The position numbers and the translations under genes are program-made. This document shows, piece by piece, positions 1 to 7,401 of a stretch of DNA of 20,919 nt (position 1 is the first letter of the stretch; each line of letters begins with the position of its first letter). Source of the stretch: an uncultured Bacteroidales bacterium (lineage in GTDB: Bacteria; Bacteroidota; Bacteroidia; Bacteroidales; UBA932). Below the pieces are notes generated by a model, which saw only the letters and a program-made list of their open reading frames with translations, did not search any database and had not been told where the DNA came from. The DNA is taken from the NCBI GenBank assembly GCA_946627685.1, contig CAMOVV010000002.1, positions 1 to 20,919 on the forward strand. The letters run 5' to 3'.

Positions 1-870
1 AACGAGACCCTGATGCCCATTCTCAAGAACAAGTTCTACCACGCGAAGATGCGCCCTCTCCCCTACCGGAGCCTCGAAGGCATCGAGAACATCGACAAGC
101 TGATAGAAATAGACCAGAGCCCCATCGGGAGGACGCCGAGGAGCAACCCCGCCACCTTCACAGGGGTCTTCAACGACATCCGGGCCCTTTTCGCCGAGAC
201 TCCCGACGCGAAGGTCAGGGGCTTCGGGGCCGGAAGGTTTTCCTTCAACGTGCCGGGAGGCCGCTGCGAGGAATGCAAGGGCGCGGGTATCAAGGTGATA
301 GAGATGAATTTCCTGCCTTCGGTGAATGTAGTCTGCGACGAATGCCGGGGGCGGAGGTATAAGGAGGACACCCTCGCGGTCCACTATAAAGGAAAAGATA
401 TCAACGAGGTGCTGGAAATGCCCATAGCCTCGGCCTATGAGTTTTTCAAGCCGATTCCGAGGATTGCCCAGAAGCTGAAGGCCCTGGTGGACGTGGGATT
501 GGGGTATGTCCACCTCGGGCAGAGCGCGGTGACCCTCTCGGGAGGGGAAAGCCAGAGGATGAAGCTTGCCTCGGAGCTTTTCCGTACGGCGACGGGGAAC
601 ACCCTCTACATTCTGGACGAGCCCACGACAGGCCTTCATCCGGAAGACATACAAGTCCTTCTCGACGTACTCCAAAAGCTTGTGGACCAGGGGAATACCG
701 TCGTCATCATCGAGCACAACCTGGACGTGCTGAAAAGCGTGGACTACATCTTTGACATGGGTCCCGACGGAGGAGCCAAGGGCGGAAGGATTGTCGCGGA
801 AGGGACGCCCGAGCAGCTGGCCCGGAACCCTCTCTCCGTCACCGGTCCCTACCTCAAAGACGTCCTCTGA
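1..870 (+). CDS. uvrA: UvrABC excision nuclease subunit A, C-terminal part (5' end outside window)
   Basis: This is the C-terminal 289 residues of UvrA, the DNA-damage recognition ATPase of cytoplasmic nucleotide excision repair, which loads UvrB on lesions. The frame is open from base 1 (Asn-Glu-Thr-Leu precede the first Met), so the gene starts upstream of the window. Visible landmarks are a CxxC...CxxC zinc module (CEECKGAG near residue 90 of this fragment, CDECRGRRY about 23 residues later), the ABC signature [15 protein letters not shown], the Walker B segment [11 protein letters not shown], and the H-loop region IIEHNLDVL. All belong to the second ATPase domain and none is damaged. The C-terminus (TGPYLKDVL) is typical for the family. 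The next gene starts 3 bases after the stop, so the two are probably cotranscribed. Confidence 0.97.
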   Translation, partial: NETLMPILKNKFYHAKMRPLPYRSLEGIENIDKLIEIDQSPIGRTPRSNPATFTGVFNDIRALFAETPDAKVRGFGAGRFSFNVPGGRCEECKGAGIKVIEMNFLPSVNVVCDECRGRRYKEDTLAVHYKGKDINEVLEMPIASAYEFFKPIPRIAQKLKALVDVGLGYVHLGQSAVTLSGGESQRMKLASELFRTATGNTLYILDEPTTGLHPEDIQVLLDVLQKLVDQGNTVVIIEHNLDVLKSVDYIFDMGPDGGAKGGRIVAEGTPEQLARNPLSVTGPYLKDVL

Positions 871-873
871 GCA

Positions 874-1578
874 ATGGCCGGGAAAACAGCTGTCGAAATA
901 CTTGAAATCCAGGACCGGGAATTCGGGACCGTGCTGATACGCAGAAGTTCCCGGGCACGGAACCTGTCCATAAGGGTGGGAGACAAGGGGGTCGCCGTGA
1001 CCGTTCCCCGCCGCTGCTCCTTCCGGAGAGGACTTGTCCTGCTGGAGGAAAACAGGGAAAAAGTGGCCGGATGGCTGAGGAAAAAGGCCGGAAGGCAAAC
1101 CGACCCGGCTGCCGACGCCATCCCCGCCCGGGCAAGGGAGCTCTCGGCGCAGGCGGCGGCGAAGGCCTCCGTGGCGGACCCTCTCGAAGGAAAAGAGACA
1201 ATCAGCGGCCTCGGCGATGGAGAAAAGGCTTATCTCGCTGAAATTCTGAGGTTTGAAGCTAAAAAGACCCTCCCGTCGAGGGCAAGGGAACTGGCCTTGA
1301 GGTACGGATTTCTCCCGGGAAAAATCACAATCAAGCACAACTCCTCCAACTGGGGAAGCTGCTCCCGCGCGGGGAACATCAACCTTAACCTCAACCTCAC
1401 CCGGGTGCCGCCCCCGTGCAGGGATTATGTCATTCTCCACGAGCTCTGCCACCTCCGGTTCCTGAACCACGGAAAAGATTTCCACAATCTTCTGGACTCC
1501 CTGATGGAAAAGGAATTCCAAGGGGCCTGGACGACGGCCTCGTGCAGGAAAGAGCTGAAAAAATACAGGCTCATCTGA
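874..1578 (+). CDS. YgjP-like (DUF45) zinc-dependent metallopeptidase-fold protein
   Basis: A 234-residue protein of the YgjP/DUF45 family, which has a minimal zinc-metalloprotease (gluzincin-like) fold. The N-terminal part has the family pattern RSSRARNLSIRV...VTVPRR, followed by a helix ending in a conserved tryptophan (WLRKK). The diagnostic C-terminal segment holds NSSNWGSCS (near residues 156-164), a short strand INLNLNL, and HELCH at 189-193 with a third likely zinc ligand His199 (FLNHGKDFH). The length is normal. ATG 874 follows the uvrA stop by 3 bases and is the first in-frame start, so expression is probably coupled to uvrA. The true substrate is uncertain: E. coli YgjP has been linked to UTP hydrolysis, while related proteins are annotated as peptidases. 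Confidence 0.88.
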   Translation: MAGKTAVEILEIQDREFGTVLIRRSSRARNLSIRVGDKGVAVTVPRRCSFRRGLVLLEENREKVAGWLRKKAGRQTDPAADAIPARARELSAQAAAKASVADPLEGKETISGLGDGEKAYLAEILRFEAKKTLPSRARELALRYGFLPGKITIKHNSSNWGSCSRAGNINLNLNLTRVPPPCRDYVILHELCHLRFLNHGKDFHNLLDSLMEKEFQGAWTTASCRKELKKYRLI

Positions 1579-1585
1579 AACTCTT

Positions 1586-1617
1586 CCCGCGGAGAAGGTT
1601 CATTTTCCGGGTTTTTT
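1586..1617 (+). terminator. Probable intrinsic terminator after the uvrA / ygjP-like unit
   Basis: An imperfect hairpin begins 8 bases after the stop codon. The outer arm CCC 1586-1588 pairs with GGG 1609-1611. A two-base bulge follows, then GGAGAA 1591-1596 pairs with TTTTCC 1603-1608 (one G-T pair) around a 6-base loop. Six Ts (1612-1617) follow directly. The bulge makes it weaker than the other terminators in the window. Confidence 0.6.
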
Positions 1618-1619
1618 AT

Positions 1620-1627
1620 TATTTTTG
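1620..1627 (+). promoter_or_regulatory. Candidate Bacteroidales -7 element for the nucleoside kinase gene
   Basis: TATTTTTG matches the TAnnTTTG -7 consensus and lies 15 bases before the ATG at 1643, which would give a very short leader. I see no good TTTG at the expected -33 distance, so this rests on the -7 match and on its position right after a terminator. Confidence 0.5.
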
Positions 1628-1642
1628 GGAAAATATAACTAT

Positions 1643-3355
1643 ATGACCAAACGGAACTTTGAAGTATTCTGCGTCAACGACGGAAAGACCTACGCCTGCG
1701 CCATAGGAGAACCCCTGTCCGCACTCCTTGAAAAGACAGGCATCAGCAAAGGAAACAATCTCAACGACACCGTATTCGCCGCCCTGGTGGACAACGAGCT
1801 CAAACAGCTCAGCCACCCCATGGACATGAGCCGGAAGGTTGAATTCCTCACCTTCCTCCACCCGGACGGACGCCGCTGCTACATCCGCTCCATGTGCTTC
1901 CTCCTCCAGAACGCCGTGAGGGAGCTCTTCCCCGACAAGATTCTTGTCATAGACCATTCCCTTCCCGCCGGACTCTACTGCGAAATCCGCGAAAACAGGC
2001 AGGACGAAAGCGGCAGGCAGCCCGTATATTTCATCACCGAGGCCGAAATCAAGGCCCTGGAAACAGCGATGAGAGCCCTTGTGAAAAGGAATCTTCCTTT
2101 CACCAAGGAGCACGCAAGCGTGGACGAGGCCGAAAAGATATTCCTTGCCAACAACCAGCCCCACAAGGCCGGGCTCTTCCGCTCCCTCGGAAAATATTTT
2201 TGCAGCATCTACGCCCTCGACGGCAACAAGGATTCCTTCCACGGCCCCCTCGTCCCCTCGACGGGGATGGTCAAGACCTTCGCCCTCACGGGGATAGGGG
2301 CAGGCTTCTGCCTCAGATACCCTTCAGTGGAGGACCCGGAGACCGTGCTTTCCTTCGTACCCCAGTCCAAGATAGCCACCACCCTGAAAAAGTATTCCTC
2401 CTGGTGTGAAATCCTGGGAGTGAGCGGGGTGGGAAGCCTCAACGAGACAATCCTCAGAGGCGACGCCATCAAGCTCATCAACCTCTGCGAGGCCCGTCAC
2501 GAAAGAAAATACTCGGCCATCGCCGACGAGATTTACGCCCGCCGGAAAGACATCCGCATAGTGTTCATCGCCGGTCCTTCCTCCAGCGGAAAGACCTCCT
2601 CCTCCCTCAGGCTGGCCAACCAGTGCAAGGTCCTGGGACTCAATCCGAAAGTGGTCGAGCTGGACAATTACTTCGTGGACAGGGACAAAACGCCGAAGGA
2701 CGAGAACGGAGAGTATGATTTCGAGGCCCTTGAGGCCATGGACCTGGAGCTTCTCGGCAGCCAGCTGAACGACCTTCTCGCAGGGAAGGAAGTGGAGGTG
2801 CCCAAATATGATTTCAAGGCCGGAGCGAGCGTCCCTTCGGGTAAGAAGACCAGCCTGGGAGAAAAGGACATCCTCATCATGGAGGGAATCCACGCCCTCG
2901 ACCCCGCCATGGTGCCGCATGTGGACCAAAGCCGCATCTTCAGGGTTTACGCCTCGGCCCTCACCTCCCTCAACCTGGACGAGAACAACAACATTTCCAC
3001 CTCGGACAACCGCCTGCTGCGCAGGATGATACGGGACAACCGCGTCCGCGGCATCACTCCCGAAGACACCATCCTCCGCTGGAACAGCGTCAGACGCGGG
3101 GAGAATCGCAACATCTTCCCCTTCCAGGAGAACGCCGACATCTTCTTCAACTCGGCCCTCCTCTACGAGCTTCCCATGCTCAAATACTTCGCCGAGCCCC
3201 TGCTGAGACGCATCATGCCCACCTCCCCCGCCTACAGCGAGGCCGTGAGGCTGCTGAAATTCCTGGATTTCATCGTACCCCTCGCCCCGGCCGAAATCGA
3301 CGCCATTCCCCCCACTTCCATCATGAGGGAGTTCATCGGAGGGCAGACGCTTTGA
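1643..3355 (+). CDS. TGS-domain nucleoside kinase (uridine kinase / phosphoribulokinase family)
   Basis: A 570-residue cytoplasmic protein. The N-terminal ~70 residues resemble a TGS domain. Residues ~70-250 resemble the second additional domain of threonyl-tRNA synthetase (for example VIDHSLPAGLYCEI). The C-terminal half is a P-loop kinase of the uridine kinase/PRK family, with Walker A GPSSSGKT near residues 309-316, followed by VVELDNYFVDRD and a later LIMEGIHALDP strand. This combination is known in Bacteroidetes and Firmicutes and is annotated as nucleoside (uridine-type) kinase, expected to phosphorylate a nucleoside with NTP. The substrate is not proven by sequence. An upstream in-frame TTG at 1625 overlaps the likely -7 element, so ATG 1643 (MTKRNFEVF) is preferred. 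The stop codon overlaps the -33 box of the next promoter. Confidence 0.87.
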   Translation: MTKRNFEVFCVNDGKTYACAIGEPLSALLEKTGISKGNNLNDTVFAALVDNELKQLSHPMDMSRKVEFLTFLHPDGRRCYIRSMCFLLQNAVRELFPDKILVIDHSLPAGLYCEIRENRQDESGRQPVYFITEAEIKALETAMRALVKRNLPFTKEHASVDEAEKIFLANNQPHKAGLFRSLGKYFCSIYALDGNKDSFHGPLVPSTGMVKTFALTGIGAGFCLRYPSVEDPETVLSFVPQSKIATTLKKYSSWCEILGVSGVGSLNETILRGDAIKLINLCEARHERKYSAIADEIYARRKDIRIVFIAGPSSSGKTSSSLRLANQCKVLGLNPKVVELDNYFVDRDKTPKDENGEYDFEALEAMDLELLGSQLNDLLAGKEVEVPKYDFKAGASVPSGKKTSLGEKDILIMEGIHALDPAMVPHVDQSRIFRVYASALTSLNLDENNNISTSDNRLLRRMIRDNRVRGITPEDTILRWNSVRRGENRNIFPFQENADIFFNSALLYELPMLKYFAEPLLRRIMPTSPAYSEAVRLLKFLDFIVPLAPAEIDAIPPTSIMREFIGGQTL

Positions 3356-3381
3356 CTTTAAGACGTTTTTTGTTATATTTA
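3351..3381 (+). promoter_or_regulatory. Promoter of the small membrane protein gene
   Basis: TTTG at 3351-3354 (it includes the kinase stop codon), a 19-base spacer, then TATATTTA at 3374-3381, one mismatch to TAnnTTTG. The leader to ATG 3423 would be about 35 bases. Confidence 0.65.
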
Positions 3382-3422
3382 CGGAACATTACGCAAGCAC
3401 AAACCTTTAAACCATAACTATT

Positions 3423-3608
3423 ATGTCATCCATCGTTTACATCATCGGCGTAGTCCTTTCAATCATCGCCGTCCTCGACATCATCAAAAAGCCCATCTCC
3501 ATCGTCGGCAAAATCATCAGCGCGGCCTGCGTCCTGCTGACAAGCTGGATCGGCCTGCTGGTCTATTACCTCTACGCCAAGGACCACCTCACCGACTGGT
3601 TCAAATAG
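3423..3608 (+). CDS. Small membrane protein with PLDc_N-like domain
   Basis: A 61-residue protein with two hydrophobic helices (residues ~4-20 and ~30-50) separated by a short polar turn, VLDIIKKPIS. The second helix ends in YYLYAKD. The pattern (helix, D..++P, helix, PxxG/SWIGLLVYYLY) matches the short 'phospholipase D-nuclease N-terminal' (PLDc_N) membrane module. That module occurs alone in many Bacteroidetes as a small inner-membrane protein of unknown role; no catalytic PLD motif is present. It has its own promoter upstream and a strong terminator downstream, so it is a monocistronic unit. High Ile/Val/Leu content and an intact frame with coding-like third positions support a real gene. 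The function is unknown. Confidence 0.8.
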   Translation: MSSIVYIIGVVLSIIAVLDIIKKPISIVGKIISAACVLLTSWIGLLVYYLYAKDHLTDWFK

Positions 3609-3645
3609 CATTTCCGGCATACACTGCCGCACAGCCAGAACCCGG

Positions 3646-3697
3646 AGGCCGGCCGAACAGAGATTCTTCGGCCGGCCTTCGTGTTTTGTTTTATTCG
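3646..3697 (+). terminator. Strong intrinsic terminator
   Basis: A perfect 12-bp stem (AGGCCGGCCGAA 3646-3657 with its reverse complement 3667-3678) around a 9-base loop, followed by a T-rich tail (GTGTTTTGTTTTATT). It ends the small membrane protein unit. The -33 box of the next promoter lies inside the T-rich tail. Confidence 0.9.
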
Positions 3698-3716
3698 GCG
3701 GAATGGATTAACTTTA
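3685..3716 (+). promoter_or_regulatory. Promoter of the mechanosensitive channel gene
   Basis: TTTG at 3685-3688, a 20-base spacer, then TAACTTTA at 3709-3716 (one mismatch to TAnnTTTG). The start codon is at 3737, giving a leader of roughly 15 bases. Confidence 0.65.
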
Positions 3717-3736
3717 CATGTTTATAACCGCTGAAC

Positions 3737-6373
3737 ATGAAAAAGAAGATAATAGCCATACTGGTATCGTTCCTGGTCGTCGTGCCGTCATTCGCAGTGC
3801 TTAACGAAAAGGACCTGGCAAGCACGCTTTCCGTCCTCAGGCACGAGCTTCGCACCACCAAGGTCCAGATGGAAAAATATCAGGGCTTCGTGTCCCGGAA
3901 CGCGGCGATGCAGCACGAGCAGCTCGTCCGTCTCATGGAAAGGTGCAACGAGCTGTCCCTGATGCTCTATTCCCAGAAACAGGACTACACCTTCGACCTC
4001 ACCTACGCCCTCGACGAGGTGACGCGCGAGTACAGGGCCTACGGACAGACGAGGCTCCCCTTCGACAAGATCATCACCTCCCTCGACATAGAGATTGAAC
4101 GCTACCAGAGGCTGATTCACACCCTCAAATGCCTGCCTCCTGCCCTCGTCGAGAACCCCAACGACTCCCTTGTCCTCTTCCCCGCAGAGACTCCCTCCGA
4201 CAGCCTCCAGGCCGTCCGCGACAGCTTGCAGGAACAAAGGCGGAAGGTACACGAAAAGCTCCTCGCCGACATGGCGAAGGTGCGTATGGAAGCCCAGAAG
4301 ATGGATTCCGTGTCGCAGTTCGTGCTGGACTCCGCCGCCAGGGCCGACCGTGACAGCTGCATCATCTACGCCCAGTCCATGCTGGACATGTTCGAGCTGA
4401 GCAAAAGCCAGATCCTGGACGACAACTACAGCTACGACGACGCCGACCAGAGGCTGAAGGAAGCCTACGACTATGCCCAGAACAGGTACCGCCAGGTGCA
4501 GAAGAACATCTTCGTCCACGGCCAAATCGGTTATGTGAAGATTCTGAAGAACTTCCGGCAGAATTTCAACCTGGCCGTCAGGGACACCAAGGACAAGTAC
4601 AGCAGGGAGTTCTTCGGCTCCGTCCACAGCGAGTGGAGGGGACCGATGGTGATAGGCCTGATGGGCATCGTGCTGTTCTATCTCATCCTTTCGGTGATAA
4701 TCGCCTCCGTCCTGCTCAAGGTCGCGATGAAGTTCATCCCTTATTTCCGGTCCCGGGACTTCGTTTCCCACAAGCCCCTCTTCCTGCTGTTCATAGGATC
4801 GGTCATCTTCGCCGTCACCGTGATAGGGGCGAGGGCCGCGGCCGACAGCCATTTCTTCCGGATGGCTTCCGTCCTTCTCGTGGACTATGCCCTGATGCTG
4901 GCCGCCATCTTCGCCTCCCTCCTCATCCGGCTCAGGCCCGAACAGATGAAGCATGGCATAAGCGCTTATCTTCCAATCATCCTCCTTGCCATCATAGTCA
5001 TCTTCTTCAGGATAATCTTTATCCCGAACAGGCTCCTCAACATAGTCTTCCCTCCCATCCTCGCCCTGTTCGCCATCTGGCAGCACCGCGTGTGGAGGCA
5101 TAACCGAGAAAGCCTCCCCAAGGCCGACAGGTACTATATGATGGCCTCCCTCCTCATCCTCACCGCCTCCTTCGTCCTTTCCTTCATCGGCTACGTCCTC
5201 ATCGCGATACAGGTCGTAATCTGGTGGCTCTTCCAGCTCACCTTCATCCAGACCATCACCACCATCTACTACCTCATCGGCCTGTTCCGCGAGAAGTTCA
5301 TGACAAAGAGGCTGAGGGCCTACAGGATAAAACATTCCTACCTCGATTTCTCCGTGCCGGGGACAAGCATCGAGATAACCTGGTTCTACGACCTCGTGTT
5401 CATGGTGGTGATGCCCATCGTCGGGGTCCTGTCGCTTCCGCTGAGCGTCTATATGGCGGCCAACGTGTTCGACCTCAGCGAGGTTGTGCTGAAATTCATC
5501 TCCTACCCCTTCCTCAACTACGACAAAATCATCCACCTGTCCCTCCTCAAGCTGGTGATCGTGGCCTCCCTGTTCTATATTTTCAGCTATCTGATATATG
5601 TGGTGAAATCAGTTTACAGGGTGTGGAAGACCCGCAGGGAAATCGGCAAGACCGGGCAGGAGAAGATTCAGGCCAACCAGCTGAACCTCACCCTCTCCAA
5701 CAATATGATTTCGCTCTTCGGCTGGGGTCTTTACATCATCATCACCCTCAGCATACTCAAGATACCTACGGCGGCCCTCAAGACGATAGGCGCCGGACTC
5801 GCCGCGGGCATGGGCTTCGCCATGAAGGATATCCTGAACAACTTCTTCTACGGCATCCAGCTCATGTCGGGAAGGCTCCGCGTGGGAGACAAGGTGGAGT
5901 GCGACGGGGTTCGGGGCACCGTGGACAGCATCAACTACCAGAGCACCCAGATTATCTCCGAAGAGGGCAGCATCATGGCCTTCCCCAACGCTAACCTCTT
6001 CAACAAGAACTTCAAGAACCTCACGAAGAACCATTCCTACGAACTTCTCAAGCTGCCCTTCGGGGTCAAGTACGGCACCGACGTGGACCAGGTCCGCAAG
6101 CTGATTGTCAAGGCCCTGAAGCCGCTTCAGAAGAAGGACGAATACGGACGTTACGTCGTAGATCCGAAGTTCGGGGTACAGGTGAGGTTCATGGACTTCG
6201 GGGACAACAGCGTAAATCTTTCGGTGTACCAGTTCGTTACGGTCGAGGGCAAGTACTCCTACGCCTCCCGCGCCAAGGAAATCATATACAACACCCTCAA
6301 CGAAAACGGCATCGAGATTCCGTTCCCGCAGAGGGATGTCTATGTGAAGACCGTTCCGACGCAGCAACCGTAA
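3737..6373 (+). CDS. Large MscS-family mechanosensitive ion channel with periplasmic coiled-coil domain
   Basis: An 878-residue inner-membrane protein. Residues 1-20 are a signal peptide (MKKKIIAILVSFLVVVPSFA). Residues ~21-300 are polar and helix-rich with many charged residues and no membrane segment, so they probably form a periplasmic coiled-coil sensor domain like those of MscK/MscM-type channels. From ~303 onward there are many membrane helices (about 9-11). The MscS core begins near residue 676: the pore helix carries the Gly/Ala pattern IGAGLAAGMGFAMKD and is followed by the beta domain (LRVGDKVECDGVRGTVDSI...) and the sentence-like MscS motif IMAFPNANLFN. A soluble C-terminal alpha/beta domain ends the protein. 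Such channels open under membrane tension and release solutes during hypo-osmotic shock. It is a single-gene unit between its own promoter and terminator. Confidence 0.93.
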   Translation: MKKKIIAILVSFLVVVPSFAVLNEKDLASTLSVLRHELRTTKVQMEKYQGFVSRNAAMQHEQLVRLMERCNELSLMLYSQKQDYTFDLTYALDEVTREYRAYGQTRLPFDKIITSLDIEIERYQRLIHTLKCLPPALVENPNDSLVLFPAETPSDSLQAVRDSLQEQRRKVHEKLLADMAKVRMEAQKMDSVSQFVLDSAARADRDSCIIYAQSMLDMFELSKSQILDDNYSYDDADQRLKEAYDYAQNRYRQVQKNIFVHGQIGYVKILKNFRQNFNLAVRDTKDKYSREFFGSVHSEWRGPMVIGLMGIVLFYLILSVIIASVLLKVAMKFIPYFRSRDFVSHKPLFLLFIGSVIFAVTVIGARAAADSHFFRMASVLLVDYALMLAAIFASLLIRLRPEQMKHGISAYLPIILLAIIVIFFRIIFIPNRLLNIVFPPILALFAIWQHRVWRHNRESLPKADRYYMMASLLILTASFVLSFIGYVLIAIQVVIWWLFQLTFIQTITTIYYLIGLFREKFMTKRLRAYRIKHSYLDFSVPGTSIEITWFYDLVFMVVMPIVGVLSLPLSVYMAANVFDLSEVVLKFISYPFLNYDKIIHLSLLKLVIVASLFYIFSYLIYVVKSVYRVWKTRREIGKTGQEKIQANQLNLTLSNNMISLFGWGLYIIITLSILKIPTAALKTIGAGLAAGMGFAMKDILNNFFYGIQLMSGRLRVGDKVECDGVRGTVDSINYQSTQIISEEGSIMAFPNANLFNKNFKNLTKNHSYELLKLPFGVKYGTDVDQVRKLIVKALKPLQKKDEYGRYVVDPKFGVQVRFMDFGDNSVNLSVYQFVTVEGKYSYASRAKEIIYNTLNENGIEIPFPQRDVYVKTVPTQQP

Positions 6374-6404
6374 AGTGTAGCTTCCGGGCAAGCAGCCCAT
6401 TAAG

Positions 6405-6445
6405 AGAATCGTCTTCCGCAAATTGTGGAAGACGATTCTTTTTAT
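6405..6445 (+). terminator. Strong intrinsic terminator after the channel gene
   Basis: A perfect 13-bp stem (AGAATCGTCTTCC 6405-6417 with its complement 6427-6439), extendable by two pairs into the loop, followed by TTTTTATT. It lies about 30 bases after the stop codon. Confidence 0.92.
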
Positions 6446-6684
6446 TCCCTGAAATACACGGGATTGCACTTTACGGGTAAAAACCGTATGTTAAAACGGC
6501 GCTACCGGGCAAGTACAGGGCTGAAGTTGGACTGCTTGAAGTGATACAGTTTATGATCCAATCCGTCCACATCGCCACCCCCACGAGATTCGGGGAAGAC
6601 TCTGCAAAATGGATATGACAATATGCTTGCCATGCCAAAAGAGATGATCTACACAAATATAGTTCTTTTCATCATTAATCCATA
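6446..6684. other. Intergenic stretch without a recognised gene; possible decayed ORF
   Basis: The 353-base gap between the channel gene and queH holds a terminator, a promoter and this unexplained part. A + frame reads Lys-Pro-Tyr-Val-Lys-Thr-Ala... from about 6481 through LPGKYRAEVGLLEVIQFMIQ and ends in DSAKWI plus a TGA near 6617. It has no good start codon in a normal place. The opposite strand is also open (6471-6656, 61 codons, Cys/Ser-rich). Base use is more AT-rich than in the neighbouring genes, mostly towards the right. I recognise neither product. It may be a remnant or simply non-coding. Confidence 0.3.
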
Positions 6685-6719
6685 TTTTTCAGACATTTTT
6701 AACATAATTCGTAACTTTG
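6685..6719 (+). promoter_or_regulatory. Promoter of queH
   Basis: The -7 element TAACTTTG at 6712-6719 fits TAnnTTTG perfectly. The -33 region is a T-run (TTTTTC 6685-6690) about 21 bases upstream, rather than a clean TTTG. The surrounding AT-rich block (6655-6720) contrasts with the GC-rich genes. The ATG at 6727 is only 8 bases from the element, so the transcript would be leaderless or nearly so. Confidence 0.75.
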
Positions 6720-6726
6720 CGGCATC

Positions 6727-7341
6727 ATGGATTGTGAAGTCAAACCGCATATCAGCCTGACGCTGCCGGAGACTAAGGCCGGGAGCCCGCGCGTGCTTCT
6801 TCATGCCTGCTGCGCCCCGTGCTCGTCGGCCATCGTGGAATGCCTTCTGGACAACGGCCTCAGGCCGACGGTATTCTACAGCAATTCGAACATCACCCCC
6901 CGCGAGGAGTATCTGAAAAGGCTGGAAGAGTGCCGGAGATACGCAGCCGAATGCGGAATCGACCTGATAGAGGACAGCTACGACCACGAGGCCTGGCTTT
7001 CGATTGCAAAAGGCCTGGAAAGGGAGCCGGAGAGGGGCGGCCGCTGCCTTCAATGCTTCAGGTACAGGCTCGAAAGGGCTGCGAGGTACGCCCACGAGAA
7101 CGGTTTCGGAGTCCTTGCCACCACCCTCGCCTCCTCCCGCTGGAAGAGCCTTGAGCAGGTGGATGCGGCAGGAGAGTACGCCTGTTCGCTTTTTCCGGAC
7201 GTAGTCTGGTGGAAGATGAACTGGAGAAAGGGAGGCCTTCAGGAACGCAGGAATTACCTCATCAAAGAAAAACAGTTCTACAACCAGCTCTGGTGCGGTT
7301 GCGAGTTTTCCAGGAGGGAGGAGGAGCAGATTCTTCGCTGA
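6727..7341 (+). CDS. queH: Epoxyqueuosine reductase QueH
   Basis: A 204-residue cytoplasmic protein of the QueH (former DUF208) family. QueH reduces epoxyqueuosine to queuosine at tRNA position 34, replacing the unrelated cobalamin enzyme QueG. Family landmarks are all present: HACCAPC (Cys28, Cys29, Cys32), a YSNSNITPREEY segment, GRCLQCFRYR (Cys106, Cys109), TTLASSRWKS, and a C-terminal LWCGCEFS (Cys190, Cys192). The cysteines are the expected ligands of the iron-sulfur cluster and a second metal site, by analogy with characterised QueH. ATG 6727 directly follows a good promoter. The last codons and stop lie in a short repetitive sequence (7330-7351). The gene is monocistronic and converges with feoAB. 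Confidence 0.93.
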   Translation: MDCEVKPHISLTLPETKAGSPRVLLHACCAPCSSAIVECLLDNGLRPTVFYSNSNITPREEYLKRLEECRRYAAECGIDLIEDSYDHEAWLSIAKGLEREPERGGRCLQCFRYRLERAARYAHENGFGVLATTLASSRWKSLEQVDAAGEYACSLFPDVVWWKMNWRKGGLQERRNYLIKEKQFYNQLWCGCEFSRREEEQILR

Positions 7342-7351
7342 CGCTCAGAAT
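7330..7351. repeat. Short palindromic repeat-like unit at the queH 3' end
   Basis: ATTCT at 7330-7334 and AGAAT at 7347-7351 form an inverted repeat around TCGCTGACGCTC. The unit spans the last codons and the TGA of queH. From memory only, near-identical short strings (ATTCTTCGC...CGCTCAGAATGACA) recur between genes in many bacterial genomes; I could not verify this here. A second inverted pair, AGATTC 7328-7333 and GAATCT 7362-7367, surrounds it. Confidence 0.45.
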
Positions 7352-7401
7352 GACAGGAGGGGAATCTATATCAGGATGACAGGAGGGGAATCTATATCAG
7401 G
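7350..7401. repeat. Perfect 26-bp tandem duplication between queH and feoAB
   Basis: Two exact, directly adjacent copies of a 26-bp unit (7350-7375 and 7376-7401, beginning ATGACAGGAGGGG and ending TATATCAGG). The right copy contains the last three codons and the stop of feoAB on the minus strand; the left copy carries the same sequence beyond the stop. There are two copies only, so it looks like a recent slippage duplication at the convergent junction. Confidence 0.9.

Noticed and set aside
3788..5536. Minus-strand open frame of 582 codons opposite the channel gene
   Set aside because: Its product is a run of His, Asp, Glu and Gly with no domain, as expected for the complement of a GC-rich membrane-protein gene. 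The + strand product has a signal peptide, helices and the MscS core.
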